A DNA stretch of 64,000 bases. It comes from VYFG01 sp965213885 (GTDB lineage Bacteria > Pseudomonadota > Gammaproteobacteria > Arenicellales > Poriferihabitantaceae). Both the position numbers and the translations under genes were made by a program. The notes under the pieces are model-generated. The model saw only the letters and a list, made by a program, of their open reading frames with translations, did not search any database and was not told the DNA's origin. Below, piece after piece: positions 25,916 to 34,795 of the stretch; within the stretch, counting starts at the first letter, position 1; every line of letters begins with the position of its first letter. Location: assembly GCA_965213885.1 (NCBI GenBank), contig OZ243919.1:3286001-3350000 (forward strand), in the 5' to 3' direction.

Positions 25916-27240
25916 TGCAGAAGGTCGGCCTGTTGCCGGACAACGACGTCACCAACGGCTGGAGCCGGATCCTGCCGCCCCGGACGCCGGGTGCGCCGCT
26001 GTCCGGGGCGGTGCGCGCCGACTGGGCGGTGGTCGGTGCCGGCTACGCCGGGCTGGCGGCGGCCCGCCGCCTGGCCGAAAACCGTCCCGGTGATACCGTC
26101 GTGCTGGTGGAGGCCGGAGAGGCGGGAGAGAACGCCTCCGGGCGCAACTCGGGATTCGCCATCGACCTGCCCCACGTCACCGGCAGCAACAAGGACGAGC
26201 TGGCGGGGGCGCACCGGTACATGGCCCTGTCCCGGGCGGCCATTGGATACCACGAGGAGCAGATCGAAAGGCACGGCATCCGGTGCGACTGGAGCCAGCC
26301 GGGGAAGTACCAGACAGCGGTCACGGACTGGGGCATCAGGGAGTTCCTCGAGCCGTTTGCCCGGGAGCTCGAGAACCTGGGGGAGCCCTTCACCTGGGTG
26401 GACAAGCCCGATCTCGACCGGGCGCTCGGGACCGCCCATTTCAAGGCGGCAGTCTATACTCCGGGCTGCCGGCTGCTGAACCCGGCGGCGCTCGTTCGCG
26501 GCCTGGCGGACAGCCTGCCGGACAACGTCACGCTGTACGAGAACACGCCCGTCACGTCCCTCGACACGGCCGGCGGCATCCGCCTGGACACTCCGGGCGG
26601 CGGCATACGCGCGGACAGGATGATTCTCGGCGTCAACGCCTTCGCGCCGATCTTCGGGTACTACCGGAACCGGGTGTTGCCGTTCGCGGCCAACGCGAGC
26701 CTGACAAGGCAGCTGACCGGGGCGGAGAGACAGGCCCTGGGATGCGAGCGGGAGTGGGGGGTCACGCCGGCCAACGCGTTCGCCTCCATCACCATGCGCT
26801 ACACCCGGGACCACAGGATCCTCGTCCGGCAGAACATCTATTACAACCCCGGGCTCCGGGAGAGCCGGACCCGCGGGGCGGCCGTGGCAAGAAGGCACAA
26901 GGCGATGTTCGACGAGCGGTTCCCCATGCTGGAGGATGTGGGCATGGAATACACCTGGGTCGGTTATATCTGCCTTTCCCGCAACGGCGCGCCCGGCTTC
27001 GGCAGGGTGGGGGAGCGGGTGTACTCCGCGGTCTGCCAGAACGCCATCGGCGTCACCAAGGGCACCATCGGCGGGCTGCTCGCCGCGGACATGGCCTGCG
27101 GCGAGGACAACGAACTCATCGGTCACATGCTGAGCCTGGGCGAGCCGGACAGGCTGCCGCCGAGGCCCTTCCTGGACGTCGGTGTCCGTGCGCGCGCCTT
27201 CTGGGAAATCCGCATGGCGAAGATCCGGGGCGAGGTCTAG
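25915..27240 (+). CDS. FAD-dependent amine oxidoreductase (DAO family, PuuB-like)
   Basis: 441 residues. Dinucleotide-binding motif VVGAGYAGLAAARRLAE lies near residues 40-56, with the acidic end of the Rossmann fold at LVEAGEAGENASGRNSGFA, the DAO-family second signature. The C terminus QNAIGVTKGTIGGLLAAD closes the FAD site. Nearest recognisable group: gamma-glutamylputrescine oxidase and relatives that oxidise primary or secondary amines. It follows a cupin gene with a 1-bp overlap. The substrate is not determined. Confidence 0.8.
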   Translation: MQKVGLLPDNDVTNGWSRILPPRTPGAPLSGAVRADWAVVGAGYAGLAAARRLAENRPGDTVVLVEAGEAGENASGRNSGFAIDLPHVTGSNKDELAGAHRYMALSRAAIGYHEEQIERHGIRCDWSQPGKYQTAVTDWGIREFLEPFARELENLGEPFTWVDKPDLDRALGTAHFKAAVYTPGCRLLNPAALVRGLADSLPDNVTLYENTPVTSLDTAGGIRLDTPGGGIRADRMILGVNAFAPIFGYYRNRVLPFAANASLTRQLTGAERQALGCEREWGVTPANAFASITMRYTRDHRILVRQNIYYNPGLRESRTRGAAVARRHKAMFDERFPMLEDVGMEYTWVGYICLSRNGAPGFGRVGERVYSAVCQNAIGVTKGTIGGLLAADMACGEDNELIGHMLSLGEPDRLPPRPFLDVGVRARAFWEIRMAKIRGEV

Positions 27241-27294
27241 CCTCCCCGTGGTCCCGGTGCAGCTTCCCCCGATCCGAACCCGGCGAACGGAACC

Positions 27295-28395
27295 ATGCCC
27301 GGAATGAAAGCGGTGATCCTGACCGGCCATGGCGGTCTGGATCGGCTCGAGTATCACGAGGACTGGCCGGTCCCGGAACCCGGTCCGGGGGAAGTGCGGA
27401 TCCGGGTGGGCGCCTGCGGTCTCAACAACACCGACATCAACACCCGCACCGCGTGGTATTCGGGTTCGGTGACCGACGGCATCACCCTGGCCGGCGCCCG
27501 GTCGGGCTATGCCGCCGCCGACGCTGCCACGGGCAGCTGGGGCGGCGCCAGGCTTGCGTTTCCGCGCATCCAGGGGGCCGATGCGGCGGGGCGCGTTTGT
27601 GCGGTCGGGGAGGGCGTCGACCCCGGACGAGTCGGGGAGCGGGTACTGGTGGATCCCTGGTTCCTCGGCCCCGGGGACCCGATGAACCCGGCCCGCGCAC
27701 GCTACTTCGGTTCGGAAGTGGACGGCGGATTCGCGGAATACGCCGTGATGCCGTCCCACAACGCCATCGCCATCGACAGCCCGCTCAGCGATGCCGAACT
27801 GGCCACCTTTCCCTGCGCCTACGGCACCGCGGAAAACCTGATTGGCCGTGCCGGGCTGCAGCCGGGCGAGACCGTAGTCGTCGCCGGTGCCTCCGGCGGG
27901 GTCGGGACCGCCGCGCTCCAGCTTTGCCGCCTGCGCGGCGCCAGGACCATCGCCGTCTCCACGGCGGCCAAGGCCGGCGAACTCCGCCGGCTGGGCGCCG
28001 ACGCGGTCGTCGACCGCCGGGAAGGGGATCTCGCCGGTGCCATCCGTGCGGCCGCCGGGGGCGAGGCGGATGTCGCCCTCGACGTCGTGGGCGGCCCCCT
28101 GTTCATGACCCTCGTCAGCACGCTGCGCCATGGCGGCCGGTACGCCACCTCCGGCGCCATCTCGGGGCCCGTGGTCGAGTTCGACCTTCGCCGGCTCGTC
28201 TACCGGGACCTTCGGCTGACCGGGGCCACCATCGTGCCTGCCGGCACGATGCAGCGGATCGTCGGCCTGATCGAGCGGGGCCTCCTTCGGCCGCTCCTGG
28301 CCCGCACCTTCCCGCTGAGGGAACTCGCGGAGGCGCAGCGGGCGTTCATGGAGAAGCGGCACGTCGGCAACATCGTGGTCGAGGTGCCCGGGTGA
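27295..28395 (+). CDS. MDR-superfamily zinc-free alcohol dehydrogenase/quinone oxidoreductase
   Basis: 366 residues. An N-terminal GroES-like domain (VRIRVGACGLNNTDINTR) precedes a Rossmann domain with VVAGASGGVGTAALQL (about residues 198-213). The structural-zinc cysteine cluster of classical alcohol dehydrogenases is absent, pointing to an NADPH-dependent quinone or enone reductase. A stretch at about residues 60-85 is longer than in typical family members. It is 54 bp downstream of the flavoprotein gene. Confidence 0.82.
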   Translation: MPGMKAVILTGHGGLDRLEYHEDWPVPEPGPGEVRIRVGACGLNNTDINTRTAWYSGSVTDGITLAGARSGYAAADAATGSWGGARLAFPRIQGADAAGRVCAVGEGVDPGRVGERVLVDPWFLGPGDPMNPARARYFGSEVDGGFAEYAVMPSHNAIAIDSPLSDAELATFPCAYGTAENLIGRAGLQPGETVVVAGASGGVGTAALQLCRLRGARTIAVSTAAKAGELRRLGADAVVDRREGDLAGAIRAAAGGEADVALDVVGGPLFMTLVSTLRHGGRYATSGAISGPVVEFDLRRLVYRDLRLTGATIVPAGTMQRIVGLIERGLLRPLLARTFPLRELAEAQRAFMEKRHVGNIVVEVPG

Positions 28396-28432
28396 GCGGC
28401 CATCCGCCGCCGGCAGCGGACTGCGGGGCGAC

Positions 28433-29347
28433 TTGATTTCCGGCACCCCCTCCTCCGACCGGCCATTCGCCGGCATATTGCTCATGGTGGCGGGCATCGC
28501 CTCCTTCTCCTGCATGGATGCGATCGTCAAGTGGCTGACCGGCATCTACCCGCTCCTCCAGGTGATCGCCCTGAGAAGCTGGTGCGGATTTCCGTTCCTG
28601 CTGCTCATCGTGCATTTTCACGGCGGATTCTCCCGGCTGGAAACCCGGCGGCCGGGCGTTCATCTCCTGCGCTTCGGTTTCGTTCTCGGGCTGACGTCCT
28701 TCTTTTTCTGGGGGCTCTCGCAAATGAAGCTGGCGGACGCGGTCGCGCTCACGTTCGTCGCACCGATCCTCGTGGCGATCCTCTCCGTGCCGCTCCTCGG
28801 CGAATCTGTGGGCCGCCATCGCTGGGCGGCGATCCTGGCCGGATTCGCCGGCATTCTCGTGATGCTGCGGCCCGGCAGCAGCCTGTTCCAGTGGGCTTCG
28901 GTGGTGGTGCTGCTGAGCGCCCTTTGCTATGCACTGCTCATGGTGTCCACGCGCCGGCTGAAGACCTCCGAGCATACCGCGGCGCTGATGTTCTGGCCGA
29001 CTACCGGCGTCGCGGTGGCCGGGCTCTTCATTGCGCCCATTCAATGGGTGACGCCGACTGCAGCCGACCTCCTGCTGTTCCTGGGGGCGGGAATGTTCGG
29101 CAGTTTCGGCATCGTCTGCCTCACCCATGCCTTCCGGCTTGCCCAGGCCACGCTGGTTTCGCCGTTCGAATACACCGCCCTGATCTGGGCCACCCTGCTC
29201 GGTTACCTGCTGTGGGGGGAACTCCCGGATCGGTATACCCTGACCGGGGCATCCATCGTCATCGCCAGCGGGCTCTACATCCTGTACCGCGAGACCATGA
29301 GGCGCGGCGAGGCCACGACCGGCGCCGCCCGGCGTCAGTCCGGATGA
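28433..29347 (+). CDS. DMT-superfamily (EamA) transporter
   Basis: 304 residues, ten membrane segments in two EamA repeats (DAIVKWLTG and, in the second half, ALIWATLLGYLLWGE). The best start is TTG at 28433, with GGGG 5 nt upstream; the first internal ATG would remove the first helix. Family members export amino acids, metabolites or nucleotides. It closes the four-gene plus-strand cluster begun by the cupin gene, so it may export or import the amine substrate. Confidence 0.83.
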   Translation: MISGTPSSDRPFAGILLMVAGIASFSCMDAIVKWLTGIYPLLQVIALRSWCGFPFLLLIVHFHGGFSRLETRRPGVHLLRFGFVLGLTSFFFWGLSQMKLADAVALTFVAPILVAILSVPLLGESVGRHRWAAILAGFAGILVMLRPGSSLFQWASVVVLLSALCYALLMVSTRRLKTSEHTAALMFWPTTGVAVAGLFIAPIQWVTPTAADLLLFLGAGMFGSFGIVCLTHAFRLAQATLVSPFEYTALIWATLLGYLLWGELPDRYTLTGASIVIASGLYILYRETMRRGEATTGAARRQSG

Positions 29348-29503
29348 TGCTCCGGCCGATCACCCCGTCGAACCGTTCCGGCGGGCACACCCGGGGGCAG
29401 AAGTTCCCGGTGGCCGGACAGGCCGGACAAACCTGCACAGGGCCCGCAAAAATCCCGGCAGGTTCCGGTGCCGCCGGGTTGTCGGCCCATCGATCCGGGC
29501 AGG

Positions 29504-30649
29504 CTATTCGGCATGCCCGTGGGACGGGTTCCCGGCCATGTGCCTCGCGAGGTACCGGTGGAGATCGCGGCAGGTGCCCTCCAGGTCCGGTGGGGCCAGC
29601 GGCCCCGGTTCGTAGTGCCGGGAGCGGAGCCCCCGCTGCAGCCGGAGCAGCACGGACTTGTCCTCGGCCATGGTTTCCCGGAACAGCCTGACGGCATCCT
29701 CCAGGGCCGCCCCGGTCCATCCGTCACCGTAGAAGAACAGGCCCATCCTGGCCCGCACCCGCTCCACGCCATCCGGCTGGAGGCAGATGAAGGAGGAATA
29801 GTCGCTGCCGACACCCACCACCAGTCCCGGCGGCACGGCAAACATGACGCAGGTATTGCGCTCCTCCTGCGAAAGATCGGGATGGCCGGCTGCGCCGTCG
29901 CCCACCCGGCCGGTGAATCCCACGGTATAGCCGAGGTAGCCGTCGCCGGCGGGGAAGTGCCGGCACAGCCTCGTGGGATTGACCCGGTGCAGGGTTTTGC
30001 GGTGCAGGGGCGAGAGGTGGTAGCCCTCCATGAAGTTCTCGAACAGGCATTTCCAGTTGATATCCCAGGTTTCCGTCTCCAGATGGCGAAGGCGCATTTC
30101 CTCCAGATGATAATTGCGTATGCGCTCCGTGAGCGGTGCCAGTGCCTTCGACAGGTCCGGCGCCTCGTCCGCGAGGCTGACGAAGAGAAACCCCATCCAC
30201 TCGGCAATCGGCAGTTCGGGCAGGCGGGCGTCCGCCGCCCGGGGCGCGCCGGACGGGTCCATCCCGGGGGCGCCGAGCAGGTTGCCCCGGAGGTCGTAGG
30301 ACCAGTGATGGTAGGGGCAGACGAGGCGCTTCAGCCGGCCCGCGCCCTCCGCGAGGACGGTACCCCGGTGGCGGCAGACGTTGGCCAGCGCCCTCGGAAC
30401 GCCGTCCTCGCCACGCAGGATGATGACCGGTTCCCCGGCAACCTCGGCGGTGAAGTAGTCTCCCGGGTCCGGAATCTCCTCCCGGCGGCCCAGGCAGACC
30501 CACTGCACGGCGAACAGTTCGCTGATTTCCGCGGCGAGCCAGGCCGGATCGGTATAGAACGCGCCCGGCAGGGCGCGTGCCAGGCTGCCGGGTTGCCGGA
30601 GGATCTGCCGCAGGTGCCGGCGCAGGGCCCGGTTGCCGCCGGTCGCCAC
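29504..30649 (-). CDS. Rieske non-heme iron oxygenase, alpha subunit
   Basis: The 381-residue protein has the Rieske [2Fe-2S] ligands CRHRG and CPYHHWSY (about residues 88-114) and the mononuclear iron facial triad beginning with NFMEGYHLSPLH (about 201-212). It resembles the GbcA/stachydrine-demethylase group, which removes N-methyl groups from quaternary amines such as glycine betaine. No ferredoxin reductase lies adjacent, so electrons must come from elsewhere. It lies 6 bp downstream of the 2-oxoglutarate oxygenase gene. Confidence 0.85.
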   Translation of the reverse strand: MATGGNRALRRHLRQILRQPGSLARALPGAFYTDPAWLAAEISELFAVQWVCLGRREEIPDPGDYFTAEVAGEPVIILRGEDGVPRALANVCRHRGTVLAEGAGRLKRLVCPYHHWSYDLRGNLLGAPGMDPSGAPRAADARLPELPIAEWMGFLFVSLADEAPDLSKALAPLTERIRNYHLEEMRLRHLETETWDINWKCLFENFMEGYHLSPLHRKTLHRVNPTRLCRHFPAGDGYLGYTVGFTGRVGDGAAGHPDLSQEERNTCVMFAVPPGLVVGVGSDYSSFICLQPDGVERVRARMGLFFYGDGWTGAALEDAVRLFRETMAEDKSVLLRLQRGLRSRHYEPGPLAPPDLEGTCRDLHRYLARHMAGNPSHGHAE

Positions 30650-30655
30650 TTCGGA

Positions 30656-31471
30656 TCAGGCCACGCGGCCGTAGAGCGCCAGGCGGGTGCCCTCGCTGAC
30701 CTGCCGGCCCGGTGTCCGGTGGTAGCTGAGAATGGCGACGATGCGGCTCCGGTCCCCCTCCACACGGGTCACGCGGTGGAGCGTGTGCCTGCCCCGGAAC
30801 AGGAAGAGCGTCCCGGGCTCCAGGTCGGCGCGGCGCACGCCGTCCCGCAGTTCGGGCCGGCGCATTCGGCGCGCCACCTCCTCCAGGTTCCCATCCGCGT
30901 CGGTACGCATCCCCGGAATGTATTCGTAGCGTCCGCCCCCGGCGGCGTTCTGCAGCATCAGCGAGACGACGAAGGCCACGGAGTCGAAATGCCAGCCGTT
31001 GGCGTCGCCGGGCTCGTACACGAGGACATTGACGCCGCCGAGCGGGTCCGCCACCGGGTACAGCGCCGGCCGCTCAAGGGCGTCGGCCAGGAAGCGGCAG
31101 ACCGACGGGTCACGGTGCAGCCGGTGGAGCCCGGAGTCGGCCGGCAACAGGTCCCCGGCCAGGGACAGGTGGGACGCGGGCAGCCGCAGGCGGGCCGGGT
31201 GATCCGGGGGCAGCGAGACGTCGTCCCCCGCGCTCAGGTCCTCGGAGTACGGATTGAACCTGCCCGCCATCCTGTGCCCGCCGGGCATCGCCGCCCTGGC
31301 GTGGCTGATGATCCCCCGCACCGGTGCCGGCGGAAGGAATCCGGGCAGGGCGAGGGCGCCGGTATCCCCCAGCACTGCCCGGCAGCGACTGACCAGTGCC
31401 CGGTAGGCCGGGTCGCCGGGTCGGTTCAGCGGGTACCGCGCGGCATCGAAGGGAACAGGGCGGGCATCCAT
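30656..31471 (-). CDS. 2-oxoglutarate/Fe(II) oxygenase, ArpA/HalD-like fold
   Basis: 271 residues. Iron ligands: GWHFDSVAF (HxD) and RHTLHRVT (distal His), followed by an arginine that would bind 2-oxoglutarate. The fold resembles the family containing amino-acid halogenases BesD/HalD. Those enzymes replace the aspartate of HxD with glycine; here the aspartate is present, so a hydroxylase is expected. It precedes the Rieske oxygenase in the same transcription unit, suggesting successive oxidations of one substrate. Confidence 0.75.
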   Translation of the reverse strand: MDARPVPFDAARYPLNRPGDPAYRALVSRCRAVLGDTGALALPGFLPPAPVRGIISHARAAMPGGHRMAGRFNPYSEDLSAGDDVSLPPDHPARLRLPASHLSLAGDLLPADSGLHRLHRDPSVCRFLADALERPALYPVADPLGGVNVLVYEPGDANGWHFDSVAFVVSLMLQNAAGGGRYEYIPGMRTDADGNLEEVARRMRRPELRDGVRRADLEPGTLFLFRGRHTLHRVTRVEGDRSRIVAILSYHRTPGRQVSEGTRLALYGRVA

Positions 31472-31592
31472 GGCCGCATGTTATCGCAACTGGACCGGGA
31501 ATCCATGCCCGGACGGAACGGGACGGGACCGCAAGGCGCTGTCCGGACGGGACCCGGGGAAGGCCACGATGCGGCTTGCCGGGACGGTCCGT

Positions 31593-33113
31593 TCAGTCCC
31601 CATCCGCGACGCCCTGTGCCCTCAGGCGCGCCCGCCTTGCCCGGTAGCCCGGCAGCACCACCAGGACCAGGGCCAGGACCAGCAGGCCCAGGGTCATGGG
31701 CCGCTCGATGATGAAGCCGATGCCGTTGTAGAGCTGCATGGAGCGCGAGAAGTTGTCCTCCAGCATGCTCCCGAGAATGAAACCGATCAACAGCGGCGCC
31801 AGGGGATAGTCGGCAAAGCGCAGCACGGTAGCGGCGATTCCGAGACCCACCAGGATCAGCAGTTCCGTGGCGTTGTTCTGGCCGATGTAGGCGCCCATCA
31901 GCGTGAAGAAGAAGATGAACGGGATCAGGTAGTTGCGCGGGATGGCCAGTACCTTGGCGATGTAGGGTATGAGCGGCAGGTTGAGGGCCAGCAGGATCAC
32001 GTTGCCGAGATACATGGAAATGATCACGGACCAGAAGATCTCGGGCTGGTCCCCCATCAGCCTCGGCCCCGGTGACACGTTGAGCGCGATGAGGGCGCCG
32101 AGGAGTATCGCGGTGGTGCCCGAGCCGGGGATCCCGAGGGTCAGCAGCGGCACGAAAGACCCGGTGCAGGCCGCGTTGTTGGCCGATTCCGGTGCCGCGA
32201 GGCCCTTGACGGACCCCTTGCCGAACTCGGCCTGGTCTTTGCCCTTGGCGATGTTGCGCTCCACGGCATAGCCGAGGAACGAGGCGATGGTGGCGCCCGC
32301 TCCGGGCAGCACGCCGATCAGGAAGCCCTGCACGGACTGGCGGCCGATGACCGGCGTGATCCGCCTCGCCTCGTCCCGGGTGATGCGCAGGTCGGTGATC
32401 TTGCCGGAGCCGCTCTGCCCGGTGTTGGAGCGGCCGGGGTCCAGGACCAGATAGATCGCCTCCGGCAGCGCGAACATGGCCATCGCCAGGGTGATGAAGC
32501 TGAACCCCGACTGCAGGTCCATGACGCCCATGGTAAAACGGGGGAGGTTGAAGAGCGCTCCCTCCCCGACGGTGGCCATGACGAGGCCGGTAATGGTCAT
32601 GAGCACGGCCTTCCCCACCTGCCCGCTTCCGGCGAAGGCGGCGATGGCGGAAAGGCCCACCACCATCAGGGCGAAATACTCCGCCGAATGGAACAGCAGC
32701 GCCACCGAAACCAGCATGGGCGCGAAGATCATCAGCAGGATCGCGCCCAGCGTCCCGCCGCTGAAGGAGGCGATGGCGGCCACGGTCAGGGCCTTGCCCG
32801 CCTTGCCCTGGCGGGCCAGGGGGTAGCCGTCGAAGCTGGTGGCCACGGTGGACGCCACCCCGGGGGCATTGATCAGGATGGACGAGGTGGAGCCGCCGAA
32901 GATCGCGCCGTAGTAGACGCCGGCCAGCAGGATGAGGGCGGCGGAAGGATCGCCGATGCTGATGGCCACGGGGATCATGATGGCGATGATGGACATCGGC
33001 CCGAGCCCCGGCAGCATGCCGATGAAGGTGCCGATCAGGCAGCCGCCCACCACCATCAGGAGGTTGATGGGGGTAAAGGCGGTGCCGAGCCCGATCAGGA
33101 TGCCTTCGAACAT
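31593..33113 (-). CDS. tctA: Tripartite tricarboxylate transporter, large permease TctA
   Basis: 506 residues with about 12 membrane segments. Signature stretches include LPGLGPMSIIAIMIPVA and the repeated PGSGTTAILLGALIALNVSPGP. It forms the membrane channel with TctB, driven by ion gradients. TctB ends 12 bp upstream. Citrate is the classical substrate, but members carry many carboxylates and aromatic acids; the substrate here is unassigned. Confidence 0.93.
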   Translation of the reverse strand: MFEGILIGLGTAFTPINLLMVVGGCLIGTFIGMLPGLGPMSIIAIMIPVAISIGDPSAALILLAGVYYGAIFGGSTSSILINAPGVASTVATSFDGYPLARQGKAGKALTVAAIASFSGGTLGAILLMIFAPMLVSVALLFHSAEYFALMVVGLSAIAAFAGSGQVGKAVLMTITGLVMATVGEGALFNLPRFTMGVMDLQSGFSFITLAMAMFALPEAIYLVLDPGRSNTGQSGSGKITDLRITRDEARRITPVIGRQSVQGFLIGVLPGAGATIASFLGYAVERNIAKGKDQAEFGKGSVKGLAAPESANNAACTGSFVPLLTLGIPGSGTTAILLGALIALNVSPGPRLMGDQPEIFWSVIISMYLGNVILLALNLPLIPYIAKVLAIPRNYLIPFIFFFTLMGAYIGQNNATELLILVGLGIAATVLRFADYPLAPLLIGFILGSMLEDNFSRSMQLYNGIGFIIERPMTLGLLVLALVLVVLPGYRARRARLRAQGVADGD

Positions 33114-33125
33114 CCCGCCGTCCGG

Positions 33126-33611
33126 TCAGCCGACAAAGTAGGGCAGCGGCCTGAGGAAGATTCCCAGGACCTGCTGCACCAGATACCAGACCCCCAGGCT
33201 GGTGGCCAGGACCACAGGCACCAGCACCACCCACTTCCGTTCCCCGAGCACCGTGGCCGACAGGATCAGGAACAGGCTGCTGGACAGGATGAAGCCGAGG
33301 GGTCTGAGCAGCAGCGCGTATGCCACCATCAGCGACAGCAGGGTCAGGGCCTGGCCAAGCTTGTAGTCGGTGAGCCTGCGGTAGTCGATCTCCGGCGCCC
33401 TGTCCCCGCCGACCGTTTTCTCAAGGCCGGCGAGCACGAACAGGGCCACCAGAATGCCGATGACCGACAGCACCTTGGGGAAGGTGCTCGGCCAGACCGG
33501 ATTGCGCTGCATGAAAGGCGGCAGGCCCGCGTCCATGGTGAAGAAGGCGGTGTATCCGTACACCGCGAAGACCAGGAGAAGGACCAGCGCGATCCAGCGA
33601 TCCAGGGCCAT
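33126..33611 (-). CDS. tctB: Tripartite tricarboxylate transporter, small permease TctB
   Basis: 161 residues, four membrane segments, typical size and position for TctB between TctC and TctA. The loop after the first helix (ITMDAGLPPF-like, here FTMDAGLPPFMQ) and the late ERKWVVLVPVVLA are TctB features. It assembles with TctA. Confidence 0.88.
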   Translation of the reverse strand: MALDRWIALVLLLVFAVYGYTAFFTMDAGLPPFMQRNPVWPSTFPKVLSVIGILVALFVLAGLEKTVGGDRAPEIDYRRLTDYKLGQALTLLSLMVAYALLLRPLGFILSSSLFLILSATVLGERKWVVLVPVVLATSLGVWYLVQQVLGIFLRPLPYFVG

Positions 33612-33641
33612 GCCGCCTGTCCGGGGAAGGTCGGACGCGGG

Positions 33642-34625
33642 TTACAGGAACCCGAGCTTCCTCATCAGGTCGCCGATGACCGTTTCCTGGTTCTCGAGGA
33701 ACGCCTTGAAGTCGTCGCCGGAATTGTGGATGTTGACCCAGCCGTTGCGGGCCCTCACTTCCTCCCATTCCGGGGTGTCGTACATCCCGGCGAGGACGCC
33801 CTGGTAGGCCGCCAGCCGGTCGGCGGGCAGGCCGGGCGCCGCGAAGAAACCGCGCCAGTTGACGAACGTGGTGTCGATGCCCTGTTCCTTCAGGGTCGGT
33901 GCGTCCGGCGCCGCGTCCACGCGCGCATCGGAGGTGACGCCCAGAATCCGCACCTCGCCGGCATTGGCCAGTTCCACGGCCTCGGAAAATCCGGTGGAAA
34001 GCGCCGCGATCTCACCGGACAGCAGACCGGCCATGGCCTTGCCGCCGGCATCGTAGGGAATGTAGTTCAGGCTGGTGGAATCGCTCCCCGCCGCCTCCAG
34101 TACCATGGCCGCCACCAGGTGGTCCATGCCGCCGGGCACCGAGCCACCGCCAATGGCGACCGAGGTGGGATTGGCCTGCTGCGCGGCGATCAGGTCGCCG
34201 GCGCTGGTGTGGGGGCTGTCCTTGGGCACCACCAGGGCGGCATAGTCGCCGATGGTTCCCGCCACCAGGGTCAGGTCACGGAAATTGTGCGGGAACACCC
34301 CGGTCAGCGAGCGGATCACGATCGGCGTCGAATTCACCATCAGGGTTCCGTGCTGGCTGTCGGCATTCTCGATCAGGTAGCCGATGGCCTTGCCGCCGCC
34401 ACCGCCGGACATGTTTTCATAGGTGGCGGTGCCGACGAGGCCGGCCCTGGTCAGGGCTTCCCCCGTGCCGCGGGCGGTGCCGTCCCATCCGCCCCCCGCA
34501 CCCCCGGGGATCAGGAAGTGGATGTCGTCGATTTCTGCCGCATGGACGGCGAATCCGGTGGTGGCCAGGGCAAGACCGGCGGCCGCATACATCACCGCGC
34601 GGCGGATTCTGTGGATGAGTTGCAT
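33642..34625 (-). CDS. tctC: Tripartite tricarboxylate transporter, periplasmic binding protein TctC
   Basis: 327 residues from the ATG at 34625, with TTGGAG upstream. The signal peptide is MQLIHRIRRAVMYAAAGLAL and following, cleaved near AVHAAE (residue 29-30). Mature start EIDDIHFLIPGGAGGGWDGTARG is the carboxylate-binding loop of Bug/TctC receptors. The open frame continues upstream with no start codon in a plausible context, so the signal peptide sets the start. It is first in the tctCBA unit. Confidence 0.92.
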   Translation of the reverse strand: MQLIHRIRRAVMYAAAGLALATTGFAVHAAEIDDIHFLIPGGAGGGWDGTARGTGEALTRAGLVGTATYENMSGGGGGKAIGYLIENADSQHGTLMVNSTPIVIRSLTGVFPHNFRDLTLVAGTIGDYAALVVPKDSPHTSAGDLIAAQQANPTSVAIGGGSVPGGMDHLVAAMVLEAAGSDSTSLNYIPYDAGGKAMAGLLSGEIAALSTGFSEAVELANAGEVRILGVTSDARVDAAPDAPTLKEQGIDTTFVNWRGFFAAPGLPADRLAAYQGVLAGMYDTPEWEEVRARNGWVNIHNSGDDFKAFLENQETVIGDLMRKLGFL

Positions 34626-34795
34626 TGATGTTTTCTCCAATAGGATGGTTGTGGCGGCGTACTGCTGCCGGCACATAAGCATAGCGGGAAATTCATGCCC
34701 GATCCACCTCCGGCCAGCCGATCGCTGAAGCGGATCAGTTCCGCCCCGGGCCCGTCCCGTCCCGGCAATCCATGCACCGGGATCGAAGGAGTCCG

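Noticed and set aside
26283..28436. A 717-codon plus-strand frame overlapping two genes in another phase.
   Set aside because: Arginine/glycine/proline-rich shadow of the flavoprotein and oxidoreductase genes.
25873..28545. An 890-codon open frame on the minus strand, opposite the amine oxidase and quinone oxidoreductase genes.
   Set aside because: It mirrors two well-supported plus-strand genes and part of a third, and its composition is that of a GC-rich antisense frame with no recognisable domain.
30656..31471. Reading the oxygenase as a BesD/HalD-type halogenase.
   Set aside because: Halogenases have glycine or alanine in place of the HxD aspartate; here the motif is HFD, so hydroxylation is expected.
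29468..31711. A 747-codon plus-strand open frame across the Rieske and 2-oxoglutarate oxygenase genes.
   Set aside because: The opposite strand encodes proteins with clear metal-binding motifs; this frame has none.
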